Shown here: piece after piece, positions 41,479 through 50,071 of the stretch
Layout of the letters: every line of letters starts with the position of its first letter
Numbering within the stretch: the first letter of the stretch is position 1
NCBI RefSeq assembly: GCF_007483665.1
Contig: NZ_VIQO01000002.1
Coordinates: 62,001-126,000 of the forward strand
Source: Catellatospora sichuanensis
Lineage (GTDB): Bacteria; Actinomycetota; Actinomycetes; Mycobacteriales; Micromonosporaceae
Reading direction: 5' to 3'
DNA: 64,000 nucleotides
Notes under the pieces: model-generated
The model's input: only the letters and a program-made list of their open reading frames with translations
What the model was told of the DNA's origin: nothing
Database searches by the model: none
Program-made: the position numbers and the translations under genes

Positions 41479-42431
41479 CCTGGGATGTGATCTTGAGGGT
41501 CGCGCTGGTGGCGGTGGCGTTCCTGACCCTGCCGCTGATCGTCGGCCAGACCGAGCACAAGGTGATGGCGCACATGCAGGCCCGGCTGGGCCCGATGTAC
41601 GCGGGCGCGTTCCACGGCTGGGCGCAGCTGATCGCCGACGGCGTGAAGTTCGCGCAGAAGGAGGACGTGACCCCGCGCGCCGCGGACGGTCCCGTGTTCC
41701 GGCTCGCGCCCGCCGTGGCGCTGCTGCCGTACCTGCTGGTGCTGCTGGTCATCCCGCTCGGGCCGGGTGACCTGGTCGGGCAGCAGCTCGACGTGGGCCT
41801 GTTCTTCGTGCTGGCCGTGGTCGGCGTGGGCGTGATCGCGGTGCTGATGGCGGCGTGGGCCTCGGCGAACAAGTACTCGCTGCTCGGCGGCCTGCGCGCG
41901 GCGGCGCAGCTGCTCGGGTACGAGCTCCCGTTCGTGCTCTCCGCGGCGAGCGTGGCGATGGCCGCCGGCACGCTCAGCCTGCCCGGCATCGTGGCTGCCT
42001 GGCAGCCGTGGTGGCTGCTGTGGCAGCTGCCCGCGACGATCGTCTTCTTCGTTTCGGGGCTGGCCGAGATCCGCCGCCCCCCGTTCGACATGCCGATCGC
42101 CGACTCCGAACTGGTGTTCGGCTACCTGACCGAATACACCGGCCTGCGCTTCGCCTTCTTCCTGCTCGCCGAGTACGTCGGCATCGTGGTGATCTCGGCG
42201 CTGACCGCGGCGCTGTTCCTCGGCGGCTGGCACGGCCCGTGGGCCGAGTCGGTGGGCTGGCTGTGGATGCTGCTCAAGACCGGCGCGGTGGCGTTCGTCG
42301 TGATCTGGCTACGGGTCTCCTGGCCCCGGCTGCGCGAGGACCAGCTGCAGCGCCTGTGCTGGCTGGTGCTGGTGCCCCTGGCGCTGGCCCAGCTGGTGCT
42401 GACCGCCGGCGTGCGCGTGGCGCTCGGCTGA
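41475..42431 (+). CDS. nuoH: NADH-quinone oxidoreductase subunit H
   Basis: The 318-residue NuoH/ND1 subunit forms the quinone tunnel and the start of the proton path in the membrane arm. About eight helices are visible. The family signatures are QARLGPMYAGAFHGWAQLIADGVKFAQKEDVTP and GLAEIRRPPFDMPIADSELVFGYLTEYTGLRFAFFLLAEY; the second normally reads FDLPEAESELV, so the acidic pattern is slightly altered (MPIADSEL). It starts within the stop codon of the mini-gene before it. Because NuoD is absent from the cluster, the quinone site partner must come from elsewhere or be missing. Confidence 0.94.
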   Translation: MTWDVILRVALVAVAFLTLPLIVGQTEHKVMAHMQARLGPMYAGAFHGWAQLIADGVKFAQKEDVTPRAADGPVFRLAPAVALLPYLLVLLVIPLGPGDLVGQQLDVGLFFVLAVVGVGVIAVLMAAWASANKYSLLGGLRAAAQLLGYELPFVLSAASVAMAAGTLSLPGIVAAWQPWWLLWQLPATIVFFVSGLAEIRRPPFDMPIADSELVFGYLTEYTGLRFAFFLLAEYVGIVVISALTAALFLGGWHGPWAESVGWLWMLLKTGAVAFVVIWLRVSWPRLREDQLQRLCWLVLVPLALAQLVLTAGVRVALG

Positions 42432-42474
42432 CCGCTACTCGCGCGGTGACCCCTCACACGGCAGGATGGGACAC

Positions 42475-42549
42475 ATGAGCGAGCTCCGCGAGCGAATCAT
42501 GAGCACCGACACTCATGCCGCCGACGAGCGTAGCGAGGAGAAGGCATGA
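42475..42549 (+). CDS. 24-codon mini-gene coupled to nuoI (copy 2)
   Basis: This ORF begins 44 bp after nuoH and ends in an ATGA overlap with the nuoI start. Its product has the pattern MSE...RIM....HA...RS...A shared with the mini-gene before nuoH, and is also exactly 24 residues. The N-terminal nine codons are the best conserved (24 of 27 bases). The peptide is acidic here and basic in the other copy, so the charge is not conserved while length, start and end are. Confidence 0.6.
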   Translation: MSELRERIMSTDTHAADERSEEKA

Positions 42550-43055
42550 GCATTCCCGGCGCGGGACTGGGCAAGGGCCTGGCGGTCACGCTGAAGACCC
42601 TGGTGACCCCGTCGACTACGCAGCAGTATCCGGACGTGGCACCCGAGCTGCCGCCGCGCTCCCGGGGCGTGATCGCCCTGCGCGAGGAGAACTGCACGGT
42701 GTGCATGCTGTGCTCCCGCGAGTGCCCGGACTGGTGCATCTACATCGACTCGCACAAGGAGGAGGTCGTGGTGCCGGGCGCGGCGCGCCCGCGGCAGCGC
42801 AACGTCCTCGACCGGTTCGACATCGACTTCTCGCTGTGCATGTACTGCGGCATCTGCATCGAGGTGTGCCCGTTCGACGCCCTCTACTGGTCGCCGGAGT
42901 TCGAGTACGCCGAGTACGACATCCGCGACCTGATGCACGACAAGGACCGGCTGGGCGAGTGGATGGCCACGGTGCCGCCACCGCCCCCGCACGATCCGCT
43001 CGGTGAGCCGTCGAAGGAGGAGACCGCCGTGGCCAAGCGCGCGAGCGCCTCGTGA
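42546..43055 (+). CDS. nuoI: NADH-quinone oxidoreductase subunit I
   Basis: The 169-residue TYKY subunit holds clusters N6a and N6b, which pass electrons to N2 on NuoB. The two ferredoxin motifs are complete: C50, C53, C56 with C60 ([12 protein letters not shown]), and C98, C101, C104 with C108 ([12 protein letters not shown]). An N-terminal amphipathic stretch ([16 protein letters not shown]) anchors it to the membrane arm. A Pro-rich, charged C-terminal tail follows. It starts in an ATGA overlap with a 24-codon mini-gene and overlaps nuoJ by 4 bp. Confidence 0.96.
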   Translation: MSIPGAGLGKGLAVTLKTLVTPSTTQQYPDVAPELPPRSRGVIALREENCTVCMLCSRECPDWCIYIDSHKEEVVVPGAARPRQRNVLDRFDIDFSLCMYCGICIEVCPFDALYWSPEFEYAEYDIRDLMHDKDRLGEWMATVPPPPPHDPLGEPSKEETAVAKRASAS

Positions 43056-43594
43056 CGTTGCAGGACGTGCTGCTGTCGGTGGTCGGCCTGGTCGCGGTCG
43101 CGGGCGGCGTCGCCGTGGTGACCACCAAGCAGCTGGTACGGGCAGGCCTTTGGCTCGTCGTCGCGCTCGGTGCCGTCGCGGTGGAGTTCCTGCTGCTGGG
43201 CGCGGAGTTCGCGGCCTGGGTGCAGGTGCTCATCTACGTCGGCGCGGTGGTGGTGCTGCTGCTGTTCGCGGTGATGCTGACCCGCGCGCCGATCGGGCGC
43301 AGCTCCGACCTGGACCGCCCGGCGCTGCCCGCGACGCTGGTCGGCGCGGCCTCCGGGCTGGGCCTGGCGGCGCTGTTCGTCGGCGTGTTCGGGCAGTTCC
43401 AGGTCCCCGCCCCGGCGGTCGGCACCGCCGAGCGGATCGGCGACTCCGTCTTCGGCGCCTGGGTGCTGCCGTTCGAGGTGCTGTCGATCCTGCTGCTGGC
43501 CGCGCTGGTCGGCGCGATCGTGCTGTCGCGCCCGGCCGCGCCCGCCCCGCAGGACGCGTCCGCCGACGCCGTGGCACAGGGGAGCAGCCGATGA
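43052..43594 (+). CDS. nuoJ: NADH-quinone oxidoreductase subunit J
   Basis: The 180-residue NuoJ/ND6 membrane subunit, with five helices. Conserved parts are [27 protein letters not shown] (helix 3, with the pi-bulge that changes during turnover in complex I) and [26 protein letters not shown] (helix 5). The start is GTG inside the nuoI stop (GTGA). The C-terminal tail is Ala/Pro-rich. Confidence 0.94.
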   Translation: MTLQDVLLSVVGLVAVAGGVAVVTTKQLVRAGLWLVVALGAVAVEFLLLGAEFAAWVQVLIYVGAVVVLLLFAVMLTRAPIGRSSDLDRPALPATLVGAASGLGLAALFVGVFGQFQVPAPAVGTAERIGDSVFGAWVLPFEVLSILLLAALVGAIVLSRPAAPAPQDASADAVAQGSSR

Positions 43595-43986
43595 TCCGTC
43601 CGGTGATCCCGCTGGTGACCGCGGCGCTGCTGTTCGGGCTGGGCGCGTACGGCGTACTGCGGCGGCGCAACGCGGTGCTGGTGCTGATGTCGGTCGAGCT
43701 GATGCTCAACGCGGTGAACCTGGTCCTGGTCACCGGCGACACCATGCGCGAGCGGGTGACCGGCCAGGTCTTCGCACTGTTCGTGATCGTGATCGCGGCG
43801 GCCGAGGTGGGCGTGGGCCTGGCCCTGGTGCTGCGGCTGTTCCGACTGCGCCAGGACATCAACATCGACCAGGTGGCGCTCGACGACGAGCCGCGCACCG
43901 GCCCGCCGTTCGCCGCGCCCGCGCTCGCCGATGCGCGCAGCGGCGCGGCGGCCGGTGCGCCCACGCTCGACGGGGAGCAAGCATGA
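43591..43986 (+). CDS. nuoK: NADH-quinone oxidoreductase subunit K
   Basis: NuoK/ND4L with three helices: [37 protein letters not shown] (with the key membrane Glu of [11 protein letters not shown]) and [23 protein letters not shown] (second membrane Glu). These glutamates belong to the proton path. At 131 residues it is about 30 longer than usual, owing to a soluble C-terminal tail. It overlaps nuoJ and nuoL by 4 bp each. Confidence 0.95.
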   Translation: MIRPVIPLVTAALLFGLGAYGVLRRRNAVLVLMSVELMLNAVNLVLVTGDTMRERVTGQVFALFVIVIAAAEVGVGLALVLRLFRLRQDINIDQVALDDEPRTGPPFAAPALADARSGAAAGAPTLDGEQA

Positions 43987-45752
43987 TCGCGACACTGGTG
44001 CTGGCCCCGCTGGTGTGCGGGCTGGTCGGCCTGCTGCTGCCGATGCGCAACCGGCCGCTCGGCGCGGCCCTGGGCATCGCCGGTGCGGCGGTCAGCCTGG
44101 TGCTGACGGTGTTGCTGCTGGCCGACGGCACGCGCGGGGAGTTCTCGGCGACCTGGGCGAGTTTCGGCGACCTCGGCGTGACGCTGACCGCGCTGGTGGA
44201 CACCCGCGCGCTGCTGATGTCCCTGGCGGTCGCGGTGGTCGCGCTGTGCGTGCAGGTCTACTCGGTCGGCTACCTGGCCGGGGACGGGCGCTACGGCCCG
44301 TACGCCGCCCAGATCTCGATCTTCACCGGCGCGATGCTGACCGTGGTGTTCTCCGGCGACCTGATCTCCCTGCTGATCGGCTGGGAGGTGATGGGCGCCT
44401 GCTCGTACCTGCTCATCGCGCACGACCGCACGCTGCCCGAGGCGCCCGCCGCGGCGGTGAAGGCATTCCTGGTCACCCGGGTCGGCGACGTCGGCTTCCT
44501 GCTCGGCATCGTGCTGCTGGGCATCACCGCGGGCAGCTTCCGCATCACCGAGGTGCTGGCGGCCGTGCCGTCGATGTCCGGCGCGACGGTGACCGCGGCG
44601 GCGCTGCTGCTGCTGGCCGGGGTGGCCGGCAAGAGCGCGCAGTTCCCGCTGCACACCTGGTTGCCCGACGCGATGGCCGGCCCGACGCCGATCTCCGCAC
44701 TCATCCACGCCGCCACCATGGTCGCCGCCGGTGTGTACGTGGTGGCCCGGCTCTTCCCGGTTTTCGCGGCCTCCCCGACGGCGCTGGCCGTGATGGCGGC
44801 GATGGCCGGGGTGACCCTGCTGCTCGGCGCGCTCGCCGCGACCGCGGCCGACGACATCAAGCGGGTGCTGGCCTGGTCGACCGTCTCGCAGCTCGGCTAC
44901 ATGATGGCCGCGCTGTCCGCGAAGGCCGTCGACGCGGCGATGTTCCACCTGCTGGCGCACGCTGCGTTCAAGGCGCTGCTGTTCCTGTGCGCCGGATCGG
45001 TGATGCACGCCGTCGGCAGCAACCTGATGTCGCGGATGGGCGGCCTGCGCAAGGACATGCCGGTGACCTTCTGGACCATGACGATCGGCCTCGGCGCGCT
45101 GGTCGGGCTGCCGCCGTTCGCCGGGTTCTTCAGCAAGGAGGCCGTCGTCGGCGCGCTGCACGCCCAGCCCGCGCTGTGGCTGACCGCGCTGCTCGGCGTG
45201 GCGATCACCGCCTGGTACTCCACCCGCCTGTGGCTGCTGACCTTCTTCGGCCCGGCCCGCGACGCCACGGTGCACGGGCACGAGCCCGGCTGGGCCATGC
45301 GGGCCCCGCTGCTGGTGCTCGCCGTGCCCGCGGCGGGCCTGGGCGTCGGCGCGCTGGTCGCCGACTACGAGCTGGCCCACCTGGGTCTCGAACTGGTGCT
45401 GCCGCTGGCGCTGGCCGTGCTCGGCGTGGCCGCCGCCTGGTGGGGCTGGCGCCGCGCCGACGCCGGTGACCCGGCCGCGGCGCTCGGCAAGGCCGGGCCG
45501 TTCCTCGCCGGCGGCCTGGGGCTGGACACGGTGCAGGACCGGCTGGTGGTCCGGCCGGTGCGGGCACTGTCGCGCGTGATCACCGTGGTGGACGTGTCCG
45601 GCGTGGACGGCGCGGTGAACGGCCTCGGCCGGGCGACCACCGGCGCGGGCGCGGGACTGGCCGCGTGGCATCGTGCCGCGCTGCCGCGGGCACTGGCCGG
45701 AATCCTGGTCGGCGCGGTGCTGGTGACGGTGACGGCGGTGGTGTTCGCATGA
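43983..45752 (+). CDS. nuoL: NADH-quinone oxidoreductase subunit L
   Basis: The 589-residue NuoL/ND5 antiporter-like subunit at the distal end of the membrane arm. Key segments are [15 protein letters not shown] (helix 5 Glu), [40 protein letters not shown] (helices 7-8 with Lys and His), [22 protein letters not shown] and [15 protein letters not shown]. The C-terminal long lateral helix region (about 480-589) is present. The frame overlaps nuoK and nuoM by 4 bp. Confidence 0.95.
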   Translation: MIATLVLAPLVCGLVGLLLPMRNRPLGAALGIAGAAVSLVLTVLLLADGTRGEFSATWASFGDLGVTLTALVDTRALLMSLAVAVVALCVQVYSVGYLAGDGRYGPYAAQISIFTGAMLTVVFSGDLISLLIGWEVMGACSYLLIAHDRTLPEAPAAAVKAFLVTRVGDVGFLLGIVLLGITAGSFRITEVLAAVPSMSGATVTAAALLLLAGVAGKSAQFPLHTWLPDAMAGPTPISALIHAATMVAAGVYVVARLFPVFAASPTALAVMAAMAGVTLLLGALAATAADDIKRVLAWSTVSQLGYMMAALSAKAVDAAMFHLLAHAAFKALLFLCAGSVMHAVGSNLMSRMGGLRKDMPVTFWTMTIGLGALVGLPPFAGFFSKEAVVGALHAQPALWLTALLGVAITAWYSTRLWLLTFFGPARDATVHGHEPGWAMRAPLLVLAVPAAGLGVGALVADYELAHLGLELVLPLALAVLGVAAAWWGWRRADAGDPAAALGKAGPFLAGGLGLDTVQDRLVVRPVRALSRVITVVDVSGVDGAVNGLGRATTGAGAGLAAWHRAALPRALAGILVGAVLVTVTAVVFA

Positions 45753-47239
45753 CGACCTCTGAGTTTCTCCTGGTGGGCGTGTTGGTGGTGCCGCTGCTCG
45801 GGGCCATCGCCGCGCTGCTGCTGCGCGGGCGGGCCGGTGCGATCACGGCCACCGTCGCCGCGGCGCTGACCGTGCTGCTGGCGGCCCCGATGTTCTTCTC
45901 CCGCGGCGTGGTGAAGCCGGTCGGCCGGGGAAGCGGGCTGTGGCACGAGGTCGACTGGCCCTGGGTGCCCACGCTGGGCCTGCGGCTGAATCTGGGCGTG
46001 GACGGCATCTCGTACCCCCTGGTCGTGCTGACCGCGCTGCTGACCCTGCTGTGCTGCGGCTACCTGCTGTGGCAGCGGCCGGAACGGGCCAACCAGCTGG
46101 CCGCGCTGCTGCTGGTGATCGAGGTGGGCATCCTCGGCACCTTCCTCGCCTTCAACCTGGTGCTGTTCTTCCTGGCGTTCGAGGTGGTGCTGCTGCCGAT
46201 GGCGGCGATCATCGCCGGCTGGGGCGGCCCGGCCCGGCGCGCGGCCGCGCTCAAGTTCGCGCTGTACACCCTGGCCGGGTCGGTGCTGCTGCTGGTCGGC
46301 GTGATCGCGGTCGTGGTGCAGACCGGCACCGCCGACATCGTGGTGCTGACCGCCGATCCGGGCGGGCTGTCCCACGACGCCCAGCTGTGGATCTTTGGGC
46401 TGTTCGCGGTCGCGTTCGCGGTGAAGAGCCCGCTGTGGCCGCTGCACACCTGGCTGCCCGACGCGCACACCGAGGCGCCGACGGTGGGCAGCGTGATCCT
46501 GGCCGGCGTGCTGCTGAAGATGGGCACGTACGGGCTGATCCGGGTCGGGGTCGGGGTGACGCCGGAGGGCGCCGCGGCGTTCGCGCCCGCGCTGGGCGTG
46601 CTCGCGGTCGCCGCGATCCTGATCGGGTCGCTGGTCTGCCTGTCCCAGGTCGAGGTCAAGCGCCTGATCGCGTACTCCTCGGTGGGGCACATGGGCTTCG
46701 TGCTGCTCGGCATCGCCACCCTCAACGAGATCGGGCTGCAGGCCGCGCTGATCGGCAACATCGCGCACGGCCTGCTCACCGGGCTGCTGTTCTTCCTGGC
46801 CGGGGCGATCAAGGATCGCGCGCACACCGGACTGCTGTCCGACCTGGGCGGCCTGCGCGAGCGCCAGCCCTGGCTGGCCGGGGTGCTCGGCTTCGCCGCG
46901 CTGGGCAGCCTCGGCCTGCCCGGCCTCGCCGGGTTCTGGGGCGAGGCGTTCGCGGTGGTCGCGTCCGTGCAGCGCGGCGGCACGCTGTGGACCGTGCTGG
47001 CAGTGCTGGCCGCGATCGGCGGCGCGCTGACCGCGGCATACCTGCTGCGGCTGCTGCGCCGGGTCAGCCACGGCCCGCAGGCCGCGACGCTGGCGGGCGC
47101 GCCCGAGGCCCGGGTCCCCGAACTGGTCGCCTGGTCGCCGCTGGTGGCCCTGGCGCTGCTGCTCGGGGTGATGCCGATGCTGGTGCTGGGCATGTCGGCC
47201 GACGCGGTCGCCGCACTGACCGGAACGGTGACACCGTGA
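45749..47239 (+). CDS. nuoM: NADH-quinone oxidoreductase subunit M
   Basis: The 496-residue NuoM/ND4 antiporter-like subunit with about 14 helices. Conserved stretches are NLGVDGISYPLVVLTALLTLL, FNLVLFFLAFEVVLLPM (helix 5 Glu), [41 protein letters not shown] and DVEVKRLIAYSSVGHMG-like (QVEVKRLIAYSSVGHMGF). It starts in an ATGA overlap with nuoL. The 145-bp gap after it, holding a family D palindrome, is the only large gap between nuoH and nuoN. Confidence 0.95.
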   Translation: MTTSEFLLVGVLVVPLLGAIAALLLRGRAGAITATVAAALTVLLAAPMFFSRGVVKPVGRGSGLWHEVDWPWVPTLGLRLNLGVDGISYPLVVLTALLTLLCCGYLLWQRPERANQLAALLLVIEVGILGTFLAFNLVLFFLAFEVVLLPMAAIIAGWGGPARRAAALKFALYTLAGSVLLLVGVIAVVVQTGTADIVVLTADPGGLSHDAQLWIFGLFAVAFAVKSPLWPLHTWLPDAHTEAPTVGSVILAGVLLKMGTYGLIRVGVGVTPEGAAAFAPALGVLAVAAILIGSLVCLSQVEVKRLIAYSSVGHMGFVLLGIATLNEIGLQAALIGNIAHGLLTGLLFFLAGAIKDRAHTGLLSDLGGLRERQPWLAGVLGFAALGSLGLPGLAGFWGEAFAVVASVQRGGTLWTVLAVLAAIGGALTAAYLLRLLRRVSHGPQAATLAGAPEARVPELVAWSPLVALALLLGVMPMLVLGMSADAVAALTGTVTP

Positions 47240-47298
47240 CGCCACCCCACGAACCCCCCGCCGCCCTTCGGGCCGCGCCGACGACGGGAGTCGGCGCC

Positions 47299-47362
47299 CT
47301 GCAGTTTCGGGGAAACTGCAGCCTTCGGGCCGTTGAATCGAGCAGTTTCCCCGAAACTGCAG
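47299..47362. repeat. Palindromic intergenic element, family D (copy 2, 64 bp), between nuoM and nuoN
   Basis: The left 21 bp (CTGCAGTTTC, GGG, GAAACTGC) and the right 21 bp are perfect inverted repeats of each other, and each also forms a small 3-nt-loop hairpin. The left 21 bp are identical to those at 12398. A 22-nt middle segment carries CCTTCGGGCCG. Its position inside the nuo operon could attenuate or stabilise the mRNA between nuoM and nuoN. Confidence 0.9.
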
Positions 47363-47384
47363 AAGCTCGGGTCGGGGTGGTGCT

Positions 47385-48908
47385 GTGAATCTGCAACTGA
47401 TGCTGCCTCTGCTGGTCGCCGCCGGGACCGCGCTCGCGGTGCTGGTCGTGGACCTGATCACGCAACCGCGCTGGCGCTGGCCGCTCGGCGTCGGCCTGCT
47501 CGGCGCGGTGGCGACCGCGGTGACCGCGGCCCTCACCGAGCCCCGCCAGATCGGCACCTTCTGCGCCGGACTCGCCGCGCCCGGCAGCGACGCGATCATG
47601 CCGGTGGACTGCGCACTGATCTTCGACTCCCGGGCCCGCCTGGTGTCGGTGCTGGTGGCGGCGCTGACCGTGGGCGCGCTGCTGCTCTACGTCCCGGCCC
47701 TGCGCCGCGGGGACGCTCCCGCAGGCGAGACGGTGTTCCTGTTCGCGTGCGCGATGACCGGCGGCGTCGCGCTGGCCGCGGCCGGTGACCTGATCACCCT
47801 GATCGTGGCGCTGGAGACGCTGACCATCCCGCTGTACGCCCTGGTGGCACTGCACCGGCGGCGGGCCGGTGAGGCCGCCGCGGCCGCGGTGACCTTCTTC
47901 GCCAACAGCGTGGCCGCGACCGCGGTGACCCTGCTCGGCGCGGCACTGCTCTACCTCGCCTCCGGCACCGTACAGCTGCGCGGGCTGGTCTCGGCCCCGC
48001 TGTTCGCCACCGGGCAGTGGCGCCCTGTGGCGCTCACCGGCCTGGCGCTGATCCTGGTCGGCCTCGGTTTCAAGGTCGCCGCCGCGCCGCTGCACGCCTG
48101 GGCCCCGGCCACCTACGAGGGCGCGCCGGTGCCCGTCGCCGCGTTCCTGTCCACCGCCTCCAAGCTGGGCGGTGTGGTGGCGATCCTGATCATCATCGAC
48201 GGGGTGCTGGCCACCGGCGCGGCAGGCGACGACCGCAGCATGTTCGTCACCGCGGGCATCACGCTGGCCGTGCTCGCCGCGCTGTCGATGCTGATCGGCA
48301 CACTGGTCGCGCTGCGCCAGCGCCGCACGGTACGCCTGCTCGCCTGGTCCTCGATCGCGCAGGCCGGGTTCATCCTCGCACCGCTGGGCGGACTCACCGG
48401 GCTTGCGCTGGCCGGGCAGGCCGACGGGCTGCTCGACGCCGCGCTCGAGTACACCGTCTTCTTCCTGGTGCTGGAGCTGGCCGCGTTCAGTGCGGTGGTG
48501 GCCCTGCGGCCGGACGAGCCGGACGGCGGCACCCTGGCCGACCTGCGCGGCCTGGGCCGCACCGCGCCGTGGCGCGCCGCCGCGCTGACCTTCGCCCTGG
48601 TCGGCCTGGCCGGCCTGCCGCCGATGCTGGCCGGGTTGTTCGCCAAGATCACGGTGATCCAGGCCCTGCTGCGCGTCGACTCCTACCGGCTGGCCGTGCT
48701 CGTGGCGCTGGTCTCGGTCGTCGGCCTCGCCGTGTACTGGCGTCCCATCGCCGCGCTCTACCGCTCAGCCGACGCATCCGACGCATCCGGCGTGGCCGCC
48801 CGCGTGGCATGGGCACCCGCAGCCGCACTGGGTCTGGCCACCGCGGCCGGGTTGCTGCTGGCGGTCGCCCCGCAACTGGTCTACAGCGCGGTCACCGCCT
48901 GGCGGTGA
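47385..48908 (+). CDS. nuoN: NADH-quinone oxidoreductase subunit N
   Basis: The 507-residue NuoN/ND2 antiporter-like subunit, last of the cluster. Conserved parts are DLITLIVALETLTIPLYALVAL (helix 5 Glu), LVGLGFKVAAAPLHAWAPATYEGAPVPVAAFLSTASKLGG (helices 7-8 Lys/His) and RQRRTVRLLAWSSIAQAGFIL. The start is GTG, after a 145-bp gap that contains a family D element, so it may be expressed differently from nuoB-M. About 14 helices are visible. Confidence 0.94.
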   Translation: MNLQLMLPLLVAAGTALAVLVVDLITQPRWRWPLGVGLLGAVATAVTAALTEPRQIGTFCAGLAAPGSDAIMPVDCALIFDSRARLVSVLVAALTVGALLLYVPALRRGDAPAGETVFLFACAMTGGVALAAAGDLITLIVALETLTIPLYALVALHRRRAGEAAAAAVTFFANSVAATAVTLLGAALLYLASGTVQLRGLVSAPLFATGQWRPVALTGLALILVGLGFKVAAAPLHAWAPATYEGAPVPVAAFLSTASKLGGVVAILIIIDGVLATGAAGDDRSMFVTAGITLAVLAALSMLIGTLVALRQRRTVRLLAWSSIAQAGFILAPLGGLTGLALAGQADGLLDAALEYTVFFLVLELAAFSAVVALRPDEPDGGTLADLRGLGRTAPWRAAALTFALVGLAGLPPMLAGLFAKITVIQALLRVDSYRLAVLVALVSVVGLAVYWRPIAALYRSADASDASGVAARVAWAPAAALGLATAAGLLLAVAPQLVYSAVTAWR

Positions 48909-49117
48909 CGCCGCCCCTCCGGGCTCCCGAGCTGCCGACCGAGCACTCCTCCTGCCGCGCGGCTGCACCGGTGATGGTGGCGAACCGGGCAAGCCGCGCT
49001 GAAGGGATAACCTGAACTTTCAGCATGTTCACAGCGCGTAGCGGGAACGTGGATGCCAGCAGCACTGGTTGCACCAGATGCGCGGCACACCCACCGCGCC
49101 ACTCGTGGAGGGAACGC

Positions 49118-49993
49118 ATGCACAGCCACAACGGCCTGAAGACGGCGGCCCTGCTGGGCCTGCTGACAGCGATCATCCTCGGCATCGGCTACTGGTTCGG
49201 CGGCAGCGCAGGTCTGCTCATCGCCGTCATCGTGGCGCTGCTCATGAACGGTGTGAGCTACTTCTTCTCGGACAAGCTCGCGCTGCGCTCGATGCGCGCC
49301 CAACCGGTCAGCGAGGCCGATTTCCCCCAGCTCTACCAGATGGTGCGGGAACTCTCGCAGCAGGCCGGCCAGCCCATGCCCCGCCTTTACGTCAGCCCCA
49401 CCATGCAGCCCAACGCCTTCGCCACCGGCCGCAACCCGCAGCACGCGGCGGTCGCCGTGACCGAGGGCATCACCCGCATCCTCGACTACCGCGAACTGCG
49501 CGCCGTCATCGGTCACGAGCTGTCGCACGTCTACAACCGCGACATCCTCATCTCCAGCGTCGCCGGGGCGCTGGCCGGCATCATCACCATGCTGGCCAAC
49601 CTCGCCTGGTTCATCCCGATGGGCGGCGATGACGACGACGGCCCCAACCCGCTCGCGCTGATGATGATGCTGATCCTCGGCCCCCTGGCCGCGACGATCA
49701 TCCAGCTCGCCATCAGCCGCAGCCGCGAGTTCCAGGCCGACGCCTCGGGTGCCCAGCTGACGAACGACCCGTTGGCCCTGGCCAGCGCACTCAAGAAGAT
49801 CCACATGGGGGTACAGCAGATGCCGCTGCCCGCCGAGGGACAGCTCGCCAGCTCGGCCCACCTGATGATCGACAACCCGTTGAAGGGCGGCGGCATCGCG
49901 TCGCTGTTCTCCACGCACCCGCCGATGGAGGAGCGGGTCCGGCGCCTGGAGGCCATGGCCGCCAGCTCCGGCCCCATCCAGTACATGCGCTGA
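49118..49993 (+). CDS. htpX: Membrane zinc metalloprotease HtpX
   Basis: A 291-residue M48 protease that degrades misfolded membrane proteins. The zinc motif is HELSH (133-137) with E204 in SREFQADASG as third ligand. Membrane helices lie at about 8-26, 31-50, 145-168 and 180-200. The NAFATGRNPQHAAVAVTEGI segment before the motif is the family signature. GGAGGGAA precedes the ATG. It has its own terminator and is not linked to nuo, being 209 bp downstream of nuoN. Confidence 0.95.
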   Translation: MHSHNGLKTAALLGLLTAIILGIGYWFGGSAGLLIAVIVALLMNGVSYFFSDKLALRSMRAQPVSEADFPQLYQMVRELSQQAGQPMPRLYVSPTMQPNAFATGRNPQHAAVAVTEGITRILDYRELRAVIGHELSHVYNRDILISSVAGALAGIITMLANLAWFIPMGGDDDDGPNPLALMMMLILGPLAATIIQLAISRSREFQADASGAQLTNDPLALASALKKIHMGVQQMPLPAEGQLASSAHLMIDNPLKGGGIASLFSTHPPMEERVRRLEAMAASSGPIQYMR

Positions 49994-50004
49994 CGCTCCA
50001 GACG

Positions 50005-50033
50005 AAGGCCCCGCCACGCCGGCGGGGCCTTTT
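50005..50033 (+). terminator. Terminator after htpX
   Basis: AAGGCCCCGCC (50005-50015) pairs with GGCGGGGCCTT (50021-50031) around ACGCC and runs into TTTT. It starts 12 bp after the htpX stop, and the frame of the following G5 gene fragment opens right at its end. Confidence 0.9.
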
Positions 50034-50071
50034 GCGCACCGCCCTCCGAGGCCGTTGTCGAACCCACTCCC

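Noticed and set aside
43230-47599. Long minus-strand frames (over 700 codons) opposite nuoJ-nuoN
   Set aside because: They cross several real, 4-bp-overlapping nuo genes and are His/Gln/Arg-rich shadows.
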